The notes under the pieces: model-generated
Database searches by the model: none
The model's input: the letters and a program-made list of their open reading frames with translations, nothing else
Told to the model about the DNA's origin: nothing
Shown here: positions 8,872 through 17,174 of the stretch, one piece after another
How positions within the stretch are numbered: position 1 is the stretch's first letter
Layout of the letters: each line of letters opens with the position of its first letter
DNA from: Nitrospira sp.
GTDB lineage: Bacteria > Nitrospirota > Nitrospiria > Nitrospirales > Nitrospiraceae
DNA: 64,000 nucleotides
NCBI GenBank assembly: GCA_030123625.1
Contig: CP126121.1
Coordinates: 1 to 64,000 of the forward strand
Direction of reading: 5' to 3'
Program-made: the position numbers and the translations under genes

Positions 8872-9459
8872 TCATTTGAATCCAAATTGAGCCAGGATGT
8901 CGTCGGCGACCTTCTGCTTCATGGCGGTCGTTTTCGATTCTTCGAGTTGTTTCAGTAAGTATCCGGCTGTGCCCACGTCACGTGCTGCCTCGCAGCTATC
9001 TTGTAGCCCGAACACGACAAGGAGCTCCATCAGCTTTCCTTGCACTTCGTCGAGGATTGCCACGAGTTTCTTCACACGTTGAGCCACCAGATCTTGAAAG
9101 GATAGAGCCGTCATGATCTCGGTCAGACATTTGCCGTCCTGCGCGAGAATGGAAGTCACGTTCTCGAGACGTCCCGCAAGACTCGCACAATCCATCTCCC
9201 GCAGAACTTCGACGACTCCCGAGAGATCCTTCGCGATTCTTCCGTGATTATCCTGAATCATCTCCGTCAAACGCATGACTTCTAGGGTGCCGTCCTCGGT
9301 CATCTTGCTCAGGTCACTCAAATGGGAGGCGGCGGTCGGAAGCTGAGTACTGCTGGACATGATCTGAGGGCCGACCGCCGAGATGGCCTTCATCGCGTGG
9401 TCGACAAAACGGGCCAAGGCGCCGAGTTCTCCGTATAATTTATGTTCTTGGTTGTGCAC
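8872..9459 (-). CDS. cheZ: CheY-P phosphatase CheZ
   Basis: A 195-residue CheZ. The catalytic helix IMTALSFQDLVAQRVKKL has Asp123 and Gln127 in the required spacing. The C-terminal helix KVADDILAQFGF matches the CheY-binding tail of CheZ (DDLLxxLGF type). The start is GTG at 9459 with GAGGGG just upstream. CheZ dephosphorylates CheY-P to end a motor-switching signal. Its neighbours are cheY upstream and motA downstream, so the transcript combines signal, signal termination and stator. Confidence 0.93.
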   Translation of the reverse strand: MHNQEHKLYGELGALARFVDHAMKAISAVGPQIMSSSTQLPTAASHLSDLSKMTEDGTLEVMRLTEMIQDNHGRIAKDLSGVVEVLREMDCASLAGRLENVTSILAQDGKCLTEIMTALSFQDLVAQRVKKLVAILDEVQGKLMELLVVFGLQDSCEAARDVGTAGYLLKQLEESKTTAMKQKVADDILAQFGFK

Positions 9460-9506
9460 AGGCCCCTCTCTATTCCGGTGTAAGCACGGATCTGGTTGAT
9501 CGCGGA

Positions 9507-9887
9507 TTACTTGAAAATCTTCGTGATCTTTTCTTGCAAGATCTCCGCTGTAAACGGTTTGACGATATAGTTGCTGACACCTGCTTGCACCGCCTCGACC
9601 AAGTTGCTTTGTTGCGCCTCGGCCGTCACCATCAAAACCGGTGTTGTTTTGAGCTTCTCGTCCGCTCGGATCGCACGGAGCATGTCGATGCCCGTCATGA
9701 CCGGCATGTTCCAGTCGGACACGACAAAGCCATAGCTATCCGCCCGCAGTTTCTGTAGCGCTTCCTGTCCATTTTCCGCTTCTTCGACATTCGCGAATCC
9801 CAATTGCTTCAGGATATTCTTGACGATTCTTCTCATCGTCACCATGTCATCAACCACAAGGATTTTCATGTTCGGATCGGCTGGCAT
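9507..9887 (-). CDS. cheY: Chemotaxis response regulator CheY, motor type
   Basis: A 126-residue receiver domain. Acidic residues Asp13-Asp14, phospho-accepting Asp58 and the stretch [19 protein letters not shown] match enteric CheY closely. The Thr in LMVTAE and the Lys in YIVKPFTAE complete the active site. The ATG at 9887 has GGGAGG five bases upstream. It is probably the motor-binding CheY and the substrate of the adjacent cheZ product. A sigma28-like promoter lies about 110 bases upstream. Confidence 0.96.
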   Translation of the reverse strand: MPADPNMKILVVDDMVTMRRIVKNILKQLGFANVEEAENGQEALQKLRADSYGFVVSDWNMPVMTGIDMLRAIRADEKLKTTPVLMVTAEAQQSNLVEAVQAGVSNYIVKPFTAEILQEKITKIFK

Positions 9888-9996
9888 AACGCCTCCCTTT
9901 TTTCTTCCCCTACTGCCACAGCAACGATGACCGCCGGTCCTCTCCAGCCATGATGGAATGGTCGGACCTCTTCATCGTCTTTCGGCGCTTCCTCGG

Positions 9997-10024
9997 ATAT
10001 CGGCACATTCGCCGAACGACCTGA
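9997..10024 (-). promoter_or_regulatory. Sigma28-type promoter upstream of cheY-cheZ-motAB
   Basis: The minus strand has -35 TCAGGTCG, a 12-base spacer and -10 GCCGATAT. The spacing equals that of the fliC and flgM candidates in this window. It lies in the 327-base gap between the helix-turn-helix gene and cheY, which has no other convincing feature. Confidence 0.5.
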
Positions 10025-10214
10025 GCCGTGAAGGTTTGATGCATGCCGATCTCGCCGCATGCGTATGAAATGACCGATGTATGGGAAGAAGCTTGTCCCT
10101 CGGAAGATATCGCCGCCTGGATCATGCCGCCGTTCATGACCCGGACGACTCTACCGGTGTAAGATGGGACGGTCGAGTCATTCTGCCTATGAGCCAACAG
10201 CGACTCGCAGATCT

Positions 10215-10445
10215 CTAACCTGACCGAGACCGACTACGCATCCATTCATGGATATCACGGCGAAGGAAACGCCAGTGCTTTCCAATTTTTGACGCAGGCA
10301 GTTCACCGACTCGGGCGAGCTTATAGACGGTGGATTTCGGTACCCGGAGAAACCGAGCTACCTCCATCACGGTTAGAATTTCCCCCTCCCGTGCGGTGGC
10401 CTCTTCGGCCTGGATCGCTGTTGCTGTAGATACTTCATTATCCAT
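10215..10445 (-). CDS. Small excisionase/MerR-type helix-turn-helix DNA-binding protein
   Basis: A 76-residue protein whose C-terminal 50 residues form a winged helix of the HTH_17 (excisionase or BldC-like) type: ILTVMEVARFLRVPKSTVYK, then ARVGELPASKIGKHWRF and a RRDIHEWM end. ATG 10445 is chosen; an upstream start would add ten residues. It is the first intact gene upstream of cheY in this orientation, but 327 bases away with a separate promoter. It could regulate the chemotaxis genes; alternatively it is a leftover of a mobile element, since such domains are common in excisionases. No integrase is nearby. Confidence 0.8.
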   Translation of the reverse strand: MDNEVSTATAIQAEEATAREGEILTVMEVARFLRVPKSTVYKLARVGELPASKIGKHWRFLRRDIHEWMRSRSRSG

Positions 10446-10806
10446 GACGCCTGAGGTATCGGCCTGGCAGTGCAAAAACTTGAGCGTCCCAAAAAAGTGG
10501 ATCTGGAACAGCGACTTATTTCTTGTCCAATGTCGGCGAAGTGTTGGACGTTGCAGGCAAGACCCACGAAGCCGGAAGGTCGATTACGGAGTCTACATTG
10601 AGAGCCTTTCAACCGGCTCTCATTCTCAAATGCGTTTCAGGGCTGGCTCGCGTCAATGTGCTGCAGCCGCGAGCGGCGTGATTGGATCGAGCGATTCACA
10701 AATATTTTCCATGCCGATATTTATCGATCGCCATTCGTTACACTAAGCCGGCTGCTCTTGGGACCCGCGTGAACCGGGCATTTGTGCATCGGTTGGACTC
10801 CACTGA
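10446..10806. other. 361-base gap without a recognisable gene
   Basis: No supported coding frame is seen between the helix-turn-helix gene and the chemoreceptor remnant. A perfect six-base-pair hairpin (AGAGCC, eight-base loop, GGCTCT) lies at 10601-10620. It has no T run on either side, so it is not called a terminator. Confidence 0.5.
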
Positions 10807-11571
10807 TCATCGAAGCCTTCGCACGATCACTGCATACCATCCGAGGCCGTCGTATTCCTGGTAGCCGAGACTTTTCGCATATGCGATCACTTCGTGTTTA
10901 TCGTTCACGTAATGGCCTCGTTGGCGTCCTTGATGTTGAAGTGTGAACGAGGCAAGTACTCCTTGATGATCAGATGCCGCGATAGTGCGCAGTCTGTTAT
11001 CCAACAGCATCACGCGGGTGTATTTCCATGACGCTTCGGATATGGCCGGTTCTTTTTGAACAATAGTCCTCGATTGCTCTTCCCAATCAAATACCACGCC
11101 TAAAACGCCGATGATCTTCCCGTGTGCCTTTCCTGCCTTCCGAACGGCAGCGGCGTACACGGCGACCAATTTATCGCCATGGAGGGGATCATGACAAATG
11201 TCATCGGCCACATACTGGTCGCCGTTCGTCGTCGCCATGGCTTTCTGAAACCAAGGGACTCTCGTGGCATCGGCTCCGATTATCTTTGGAAATTCTCTGG
11301 GTGTGAACAGGCCATGATTTTACCGTCGCTCCCGACCAATACAAGGTTGAGATATACGGAGTAATATCGATTGATTAGACCGAGTCGTTCCACTGCATGC
11401 ATCACCGGTTCTCGCCGCTTCTATGGTCGCGTTTAACGAAAGAATGTTGATTTCGCTCGTTATTCTTGCGTTCACAAACCGATGATCGTCGATCCGCTTT
11501 TCGATATTACCGATGATCTCTTTGATATTGAGCTGGTTCATCCACGCCCCGAATTTCCTCACCGCTTTCAC
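10807..11571 (-). pseudogene. Broken chemoreceptor-like gene (short signalling tip plus Cache domain)
   Basis: The reading passes through three frames. The first (about 11571-11405) encodes INILSLNATIEAARTG, which matches the tip of the methyl-accepting chemotaxis signalling hairpin. The second (about 11405-11280) encodes HAVERLGLINRYYSVYLNL and LVGSDGKIMACSHPENFQR, the start of a Cache sensor domain, and ends in a stop. The third (about 11283-10807) resumes at IIGADATRVPWFQKAM and runs to the end of the Cache domain. A one-base indel near 11285 explains the second shift. The first junction appears to lack the rest of the signalling hairpin, suggesting an internal deletion. It lies between cheY-associated genes and a PilZ gene. 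A real split gene is unlikely because neither downstream frame has a good start. Confidence 0.75.
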
Positions 11572-11621
11572 GACGATGTATGATCCTTCGGCAGCATCTC
11601 TATGTTTATGAACTCTCTCCC

Positions 11622-12227
11622 TTAACCGGGATGGTTGCGGCGTGCACGCAAGCGGTCGGCCTGTGTGTGAAGAATGTGGCGGATGAGGTGTTCCTGATCG
11701 TTTGCACTGATCTCAAGAAACTCCGTGGCAAGAATCCATCCCTGTCTCTGGGAATCCGGCGTCGACCGGATAACTTGTGCGATGGTGTGAATGGGAGTAA
11801 ACGGAGGCAGGATCATTTTGACCCATAATCGATCACCGACGGCATATTCATGCGAGGACAGGAAACCCACTCCTCCGCCGCTCAAATTGACGTCCGTCAG
11901 CCTCGCCATGGCAACACTTGACGGAGCGATCGTCACAAGGGAATTGAGAATGACTTCGAGGAGGTAGTCGACTTTCATGATCCATGGAAGCACCGGTGAG
12001 CCGATCAGCGACTCTCCTGTGCGTGCCAACAGATCCGCGGTCGGCTTGGCGACTGCTGCGGAAATCATCTCGGGAGTGGTGTTGCCCGACTCGACAGGAT
12101 CGACGGTTCCGATTTCGGCCAGCAAACGATATTCCATCAACACTCGGTCATCGATTCTCATCCATTCTCGCCGTTCATCTGCGGAATTCTTGGATGGTAC
12201 GGAAGGTGTCGTGACCGGAGTCGCCAT
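11622..12227 (-). CDS. PilZ-domain protein, putative c-di-GMP effector
   Basis: A 201-residue protein. The N-terminal motif ERREWMRIDDRVLMEYR and the later DVNLSGGGVGF match the two c-di-GMP-contacting motifs of PilZ (RxxxR and D/NxSxxG). Between them is an insertion of about 80 residues containing LLARTGESLIG. No membrane segment is seen. The ATG at 12227 lies 20 bases after the stop of the upstream GGDEF gene; a GTG at 12257 would overlap that gene. Pairing with a GGDEF-fold protein suggests a c-di-GMP output acting on flagellar function. Confidence 0.85.
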   Translation of the reverse strand: MATPVTTPSVPSKNSADERREWMRIDDRVLMEYRLLAEIGTVDPVESGNTTPEMISAAVAKPTADLLARTGESLIGSPVLPWIMKVDYLLEVILNSLVTIAPSSVAMARLTDVNLSGGGVGFLSSHEYAVGDRLWVKMILPPFTPIHTIAQVIRSTPDSQRQGWILATEFLEISANDQEHLIRHILHTQADRLRARRNHPG

Positions 12228-12246
12228 GGTCAGGCTACTTTCCACG

Positions 12247-13437
12247 TTATGCGGCACAACTCAGCGCCACAGCGCACGCTAAGGCCGGCGGTTTCCGGAC
12301 ATGAAGGACCACGCGATTCCGTCCTTGAGCCTTCGCATCATTCAGGGCGGCATCGCCGATCATCATCCATTCCGCGATGGAAGCCACAGCGGCATCCGGA
12401 ACCGCGGCCAAACCGATGCTTGCCGTAGTACGGACCTGCCCCGCCTCGATCGCAAAGGGATGTCGCTCGATGCGATCCCGCAGTCGCTCCGCAAGGGCAC
12501 GAGCCCGCTGCCGATCCGTATGGGGCAACACGACCGCGAATGTGTTACCTCTGTAGCGTCCGACGATATCACTATCGCGTACCGTCGTCCGTATCAGATC
12601 GGCCGCCGTCTTGAGCACTTGATCCCCGATCTTGTGGCCGAGACGATCGTTTACGGTCTGGAAAAAGTCCAAATCCAGAAGTATCAGACAAGCTGGTACG
12701 CCATACCGCAATCCAGCTTTCAATTCTTGGGCAAGCGGCATGCTGAATCCACGGTGGTTTAGGACGCCCGTCAATGAGTCCTGCAGGGCCGCGTCTTGCA
12801 GACGCTGGTACGAATCGGCATTGTGCAAAATCAAGGCAAGTAATGTCCCGATGATGGCGAGGAGCTGTCCTTCTTGTTCCGTAAAGGGATGCTCAGCGTC
12901 TCGTTCGAGATATAAAATACCGGTCCCATACGGTCCGATTGTGAGTGGAACTTTATGTGTGCTGACGGACCCATGTTTCGAACCGCTCGGCATCTGAGGT
13001 GATACACGATGGGGGATTTCGTGTACCGAACGAACGAGACGCAGCACGGTGTGAGACGACGTCATCCGTTGCGGCGTATGCCCCAGAATGGCCAGCAGTT
13101 GCGTTCGAACCGATTCTTCCCGTTCCACATCGTGATCGCACGACCAAGCCCATCCCTGTTCGGGATTAGTCCTGGCGAGTCCAAGCACATCTACAGCAAT
13201 CAGTTTGGGTAACCTGTACAAGAACTCTTTGACGACGGCGTCGGTTTCGATGAAATTCGCCATGGACTGTGTCAATTGATGAAGTCCTGACAAATTGCAG
13301 TTGCATTGTGTAAGCATGCGGCGACCTTCCGGCAGAGTTTGATTGGTACGCGCCAATTCGCCAGACAGGTTCCGAACTTCCAGAAAGGCGCGCCGATTGA
13401 CGAGTCCTCTCGTGAGCGATTCCTTCAGCCGTGCCAC
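12247..13437 (-). CDS. GAF-like plus degenerate GGDEF protein with intact I-site motif
   Basis: A 396-residue protein. Residues about 55-210 resemble a GAF sensor; about 213-385 are a GGDEF fold (DSLTGVLNHRGF, then LDLDFFQTVNDRLGHKIGD). The signature position reads RGNTF at 296-300 instead of GGDEF, so the metal- and GTP-handling residues are lost and diguanylate cyclase activity is not expected. The RxxD inhibitory-site motif (Arg287 to Asp290) is kept five residues before it, as in proteins that bind c-di-GMP without making it. The start is GTG 13437, with a stop two codons upstream. The N-terminal 25 residues resemble the end of a receiver domain and its linker, so the gene may have lost an N-terminal domain. 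Confidence 0.85.
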   Translation of the reverse strand: MARLKESLTRGLVNRRAFLEVRNLSGELARTNQTLPEGRRMLTQCNCNLSGLHQLTQSMANFIETDAVVKEFLYRLPKLIAVDVLGLARTNPEQGWAWSCDHDVEREESVRTQLLAILGHTPQRMTSSHTVLRLVRSVHEIPHRVSPQMPSGSKHGSVSTHKVPLTIGPYGTGILYLERDAEHPFTEQEGQLLAIIGTLLALILHNADSYQRLQDAALQDSLTGVLNHRGFSMPLAQELKAGLRYGVPACLILLDLDFFQTVNDRLGHKIGDQVLKTAADLIRTTVRDSDIVGRYRGNTFAVVLPHTDRQRARALAERLRDRIERHPFAIEAGQVRTTASIGLAAVPDAAVASIAEWMMIGDAALNDAKAQGRNRVVLHVRKPPALACAVALSCAA

Positions 13438-13592
13438 GCTTCAGCCGACAGGGAACATGGTCCGCTGTCGGTTAAGAGCTCAGCCAGTCTGTATTCCATT
13501 CCGTATCATCATGACATTGCAACCTCCGCTGGCAGGTTCGCACAAGGTTGTGCGGCTCACTGATATCGATCAGCAGGAAGGCTCTTCATAGA

Positions 13593-13934
13593 TCACGCTT
13601 TCAAGAGGATCGTCCCTGAATCCAGGGGAAGCGCGCCGATTCCTCGACGCAACCCTTCAAGGCGTCTACATGTCCTGGCCGTTTCTTGAATCGCAGAGCT
13701 CAACGCCGATTGGGCGAACCTGATCCGTTGCACAATCTCTCCATCCAGTCTCACGAGGCGGCCCAGTTCAGACGTGGATAACACGACCCATTCAAGCTGT
13801 TTGCCTCGCTGAGCATAATACGCTTCGACAAGATCCCATCGACCCCGGTCAGCCGCATCTTTTGCCGCAAGAGTGAGCCGAAAGAGTTCTCTGGCGATGG
13901 TCGATCCTTGACAGGCTGGCCGGACGGTCATCAT
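13593..13934 (-). CDS. fliT: FliT-like flagellar chaperone
   Basis: A 113-residue, mostly helical protein translationally coupled to fliS: its ATG at 13934 overlaps the fliS stop (ATGATGA). Position immediately after fliS, small size and helical heptads (ELFRLTLAAKDAADRGRWDL, then ALSSAIQETARTCRRLEGLR) fit FliT, the export chaperone for FliD. Sequence identity within the FliT family is low, so the name rests largely on gene order fliD-fliS-fliT. No membrane segment or signal peptide is present. Confidence 0.65.
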   Translation of the reverse strand: MMTVRPACQGSTIARELFRLTLAAKDAADRGRWDLVEAYYAQRGKQLEWVVLSTSELGRLVRLDGEIVQRIRFAQSALSSAIQETARTCRRLEGLRRGIGALPLDSGTILLKA

Positions 13935-14326
13935 CTCAACTCCGCAGTCATCTGGCGAGTCGCAACTTCCCGCCACGCTTCACGAAGCGTGTTCAGGCAT
14001 CGCAATGGTCCGGTCAGGCGATGAGGATTATTGCGAAGGTTGGCTTGAAGGATCTCCGCCAACATATAGTCGTAGAGACGAAAAAGAGATTTGGCGATGT
14101 CGCCGCCTCTTTCAAAGTCGAGGACGTTTGACAACTCGGTTACGATGGCGACCGCCCGTCCAAGAAAGCGCGCTTGATCCTGATAATTGTTCTGACTCAT
14201 GCCTTCGCGGGCGAGTTCCAGTGATTGGATGGCAGAATCGTACAGCAGCACGATCAATTGGACTCCCGACGTCGTCAAGACTTGAGTTTGGCGGTATTGA
14301 TGCGCCCCCTGGCTAAGTGTCAACAT
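13931..14326 (-). CDS. fliS: Flagellin export chaperone FliS
   Basis: A 131-residue FliS. The N-terminal YRQTQVLTTSGVQLIVLLYD and LDFERGGDIAKSLFRLYDYM are family hallmarks. FliS is a four-helix bundle that binds the C-terminus of flagellin in the cytoplasm and delivers it to the export gate. Its ATG overlaps the fliD stop codon by one base (TAATG) and its stop overlaps fliT, so fliD, fliS and fliT are translationally coupled. Confidence 0.95.
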   Translation of the reverse strand: MLTLSQGAHQYRQTQVLTTSGVQLIVLLYDSAIQSLELAREGMSQNNYQDQARFLGRAVAIVTELSNVLDFERGGDIAKSLFRLYDYMLAEILQANLRNNPHRLTGPLRCLNTLREAWREVATRQMTAELR

Positions 14327-15768
14327 TATGCAGTCCTTGTTGTGGATTGGTTCGATTGCAGCGTTGCGCCGCTCTGAGCGTTGGAATTGGCCGTCAAGAA
14401 GCCGATCTGACCTTGTATGCCGGCAAGCAAGCTATCCAGTTGAGCGAATTGCAACTGAAGCCGCTGCTGATACTGGGCGATGTACTCCTGTTGAGCTGCG
14501 ATTCGGTCTGTCAGACTGTTGATCTTGTCCGTCAACGAGTTTTGCTTGAGTGTGAGAACCCCACCGGCCACATCGTTGAGATCGTCTATGGCGTTGCTCA
14601 GCTGCGTTGCAATACCCGGACTCCCGATCTGTCCACCCACAAGCGCTTTCACTGCGCCGTAGTTGGAGTTTAATGCCGAGCTCAGCGCCGCATCGTCGAG
14701 GGTAATGGTTCCATCTTTATTAGTTTGAAAACCGATCTGGCCTACGTTGGTATAAGTCGTGGCGCCCGGCACCGCGCCGCTGAGGGAAAATCGCAACTTG
14801 CTGAGCACCGTATCGGGCGTTCCTTCTGCGAAGAACGTTCCACCCGTATTTGTTTTGGAATCGTACGTGTTCTTGCTGGCAATGAAATTCACGACATCGT
14901 TATAGGCCGTCACAAGAGCTTTGATATTCGTTTTGACGGCACTGGAATCCTGGGTGACGCTGACATTGACGGATCCGGTGCCTGTTGTCTTGGTGAGATT
15001 CAGCGTCACGCCGGGAATTGCATCCGAAATGGCGTTGGTACTACGGATGACTGTCACCGGATTCAAATTGGGATCACCCACTTTGATCTGTGCGTCCAGC
15101 GCCGCTTGAAGCGTATCGATGCCGCCGGTCCCGCTGGAGTTCAGAAAATCCATGGACGTTCCATCCGCCGTGATGGTGATGGCACTGCTGGATCCGGTAC
15201 TGTTGGCCGTCAAAATGAGCCGATAGGAGGGAGAGGTATCCGTGCCCGTATTGAGAATCGATGCACTCACCCCAGCTCCTAGATCATTGATACCGTTAGC
15301 CAGATCCTGGATGTTTGCACTAGCATCCAATGTAACTGTCTGAACGGAACCCGAGCCGATGTGGAATGAAAAAGTTGCCGATGGGCCGCTGACGATAGGA
15401 GCGGTCATGCTGGTGACGGCTGTCGCCGCTTTGTTCGCAATCTGGTGGGCTTGTGCCAATTGACTCACTTGAATGCTATAGGTACCGGTGGTGGCTGTCG
15501 ATGACGCCGTCGCCGTCAAGGTTGTGGAGTCGGTGACTGAGGCGGAAGGTTGATTATAATTGAGCACATTTAAGGCGCTCGTTGCGCTCTGAAGAGACTG
15601 TAGTTTCGTCGATAGAGTGGTGTAGTCCGCTGACTTCGCTGAAAGGGTATTTTGCGTCTGCGTAAACCGGTTGAGCGGGCCCGACGCCGCCTGGACCAAA
15701 GCATTGACGACTTGTGAGTAATCGAATCCGTTGCCGAGTCCCCCGAAACTGACCGTTGGCGTCGTCAT
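14326..15768 (-). CDS. fliD: Filament cap protein FliD
   Basis: A 480-residue FliD (HAP2). The N-terminal GLGNGFDYSQVVNALVQAAS and the following coiled coil form the D0/D1 region. The middle has Flagellin_IN-type repeats (IQDLANGINDLGAGVSASIL). The C-terminus has a coiled coil with LTDKINSLTDRIAAQQEYI. The cap at the filament tip directs folding of flagellin subunits after secretion. The gene follows flaG by nine bases and overlaps fliS. Confidence 0.96.
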   Translation of the reverse strand: MTTPTVSFGGLGNGFDYSQVVNALVQAASGPLNRFTQTQNTLSAKSADYTTLSTKLQSLQSATSALNVLNYNQPSASVTDSTTLTATASSTATTGTYSIQVSQLAQAHQIANKAATAVTSMTAPIVSGPSATFSFHIGSGSVQTVTLDASANIQDLANGINDLGAGVSASILNTGTDTSPSYRLILTANSTGSSSAITITADGTSMDFLNSSGTGGIDTLQAALDAQIKVGDPNLNPVTVIRSTNAISDAIPGVTLNLTKTTGTGSVNVSVTQDSSAVKTNIKALVTAYNDVVNFIASKNTYDSKTNTGGTFFAEGTPDTVLSKLRFSLSGAVPGATTYTNVGQIGFQTNKDGTITLDDAALSSALNSNYGAVKALVGGQIGSPGIATQLSNAIDDLNDVAGGVLTLKQNSLTDKINSLTDRIAAQQEYIAQYQQRLQLQFAQLDSLLAGIQGQIGFLTANSNAQSGATLQSNQSTTRTA

Positions 15769-15777
15769 GCTTGTTCC

Positions 15778-16137
15778 TTATACATGTTTTTCTACGAGCA
15801 GCCCGTTGAGGTTCTTGAGCTGCTTTGCCAAGTTGATGAGTTCCTCTGCTGGAATCTGTCGAATCACTTGCCCCGATTGACTATTCACGATCTTCACGAT
15901 CACGCGGTCGAGATCGGAATCGACAGATATTTGCAATTGATCTCCGGCCTGGCGCAACTCCTTCGAAATGGACTGAATCGCATGAACGACTTCATCATGG
16001 GTTGCCGGCGTCGACTGTGCGTTGCCTTGTGTCGATACTGGCGGACGAGGAAGTTCAACAGCCGCACGATGAGGCTGCTGAACTGAGCGTTCGACTGGAT
16101 AGGAAAGGTCCGGCTTTTGTGTGACATCCTGGACCAT
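15778..16137 (-). CDS. flaG: FlaG family protein
   Basis: A 119-residue protein with the FlaG C-terminal domain: LQISVDSDLDRVIVKIVNSQ, then VIRQIPAEELINLAKQL. The N-terminal half is proline- and glutamine-rich and probably disordered. FlaG proteins influence filament length. It is between fliC and fliD, the usual place, and is separated from fliC by a strong hairpin. Confidence 0.92.
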   Translation of the reverse strand: MVQDVTQKPDLSYPVERSVQQPHRAAVELPRPPVSTQGNAQSTPATHDEVVHAIQSISKELRQAGDQLQISVDSDLDRVIVKIVNSQSGQVIRQIPAEELINLAKQLKNLNGLLVEKHV

Positions 16138-16162
16138 GGCTGAACTCCATCAAAAGGAACTT

Positions 16163-16205
16163 CTTCACCGCGACCCTCCCCCGAACCGGGAGAGGGCGGG
16201 TGAAG
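16163..16205 (-). terminator. Two-tier hairpin after fliC, probable attenuator or partial terminator
   Basis: In the minus-strand RNA an outer stem CUUCACC/GGUGAAG encloses an inner stem CCCUCUCCC/GGGGGAGGG with loop GGUUC. It begins about a dozen bases after the fliC stop. A short U-containing stretch (GUUCCUUUUG) follows. It could stabilise fliC mRNA and reduce read-through into flaG. Confidence 0.6.
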
Positions 16206-16215
16206 AGAGTCAGTT

Positions 16216-17043
16216 TTAGCCTCGCAATAGCGCGAGCGCTTGCTGCGGCAGCGCGTTGGCTTGTGCCAATACCGCGATACCAGACTGTACGAGCACCTGG
16301 TTCTTGGTGAACTGCGATGTCTCATATGCGATATCCGCGTCCTGGATACGAGAGACGGCTGCGGTGAAGTTCTGGCTGGTCACCTGCAAGCTGTCGATCG
16401 TCGCATTAAACCGGTTCTGGGTGGCGCCGTAGGTAGCTCGTGCTGAGGCTACTGAGCTGATGGCACTGTCAAGATTGCTCAAGGCGCTTTGTGCATTAGC
16501 CGAAGAGGACACATTTACGCTAGCAATGCCCAGAGAGCTGGTAGTTAGCGACGCCAACGACAGCGATAACGTATCGTTGCTGCTGCTCTGATACCCTATT
16601 TGAACGCTGAATGTCAGAGACGAACCGCTCAACAATGCCTGACCGTTGAATTGGGTGACACTTGCGATACGGTCGATTTCTGAGCGCAGGGCCGTGAACT
16701 CCTGATCGACGAAAGACCGCTCTGTGTTGCCCAAAACACCGCTGGCCGATTGGGAAGCCAGCTCGCGCATGCGGGTCAACAGATTATTGATTGTCCCGGC
16801 CACACCATCGGCGATCTGCGTCAAGCTGATGCCGTCGTTCGCGTTTCTAGTCGCCTGGTTGATACTGACGATCTGCGCATTTAACTTTGACGAGATCCCC
16901 AATCCGGCGGCATCGTCGGCAGCCCGGGTAATGCGGAGGCCGGACGATAAATGCTCGACGGAACGTGTGAGCATATCCGTGTTTCTCGACAAATTGAGTT
17001 GTGCCGCAAGGGATGCCTGATTGTTGTTTACGATAATTGCCAT
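16216..17043 (-). CDS. fliC: Flagellin FliC
   Basis: A 275-residue flagellin. The N-terminal D0/D1 helices (SLAAQLNLSRNTDMLTRSVE, LSSGLRITRAADDAAGLGIS) and the C-terminal helix (ALPQQALALLRG) are conserved. The central part is short and Ser/Thr-rich (residues about 165-205, with SLASLTTSSLG and VNVSSSANAQS), so there is little surface domain beyond D1. Those exposed residues are the plausible sites for O-linked glycans made by the upstream operon. AGGAGG lies eight bases before the ATG. A sigma28 promoter and a CsrA-type hairpin precede it. It is the only flagellin gene in the window. Confidence 0.97.
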   Translation of the reverse strand: MAIIVNNNQASLAAQLNLSRNTDMLTRSVEHLSSGLRITRAADDAAGLGISSKLNAQIVSINQATRNANDGISLTQIADGVAGTINNLLTRMRELASQSASGVLGNTERSFVDQEFTALRSEIDRIASVTQFNGQALLSGSSLTFSVQIGYQSSSNDTLSLSLASLTTSSLGIASVNVSSSANAQSALSNLDSAISSVASARATYGATQNRFNATIDSLQVTSQNFTAAVSRIQDADIAYETSQFTKNQVLVQSGIAVLAQANALPQQALALLRG

Positions 17044-17084
17044 GGACCAATCCTCCTAGGAAAAGACACCTTACCGTTAAAGCT

Positions 17085-17105
17085 CCTCGCGCATCCGTGC
17101 CGAGG
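17085..17105 (-). promoter_or_regulatory. Predicted CsrA-binding hairpin in the fliC leader
   Basis: In the minus-strand RNA, CCUCG pairs with CGAGG; an inner GC/GC pair with one bulged G presents a six-base loop ACGGAU. CsrA prefers GGA in such loops. A second GGA-rich site, CUAGGAGGA, overlaps the ribosome-binding site about 30-40 bases downstream. This two-site layout is like that of the B. subtilis hag leader, where CsrA blocks flagellin translation and FliW relieves it. Both csrA and fliW are in this window. Confidence 0.6.
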
Positions 17106-17174
17106 AATGTTCGAGACTGAGCCAGCGCTATTCAGCTGTATTCTCGACCACGCTGACCACATCTGCTGATTGCC

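Noticed and set aside
9910..10197. Possible 95-residue minus-strand gene between the helix-turn-helix gene and cheY
   Set aside because: It needs a TTG start, lacks a ribosome-binding site and any recognisable family, and overlaps a good sigma28-like promoter.
10601..10620. Hairpin AGAGCC/GGCTCT as a terminator
   Set aside because: No T run follows on either strand and no gene ends close to it.
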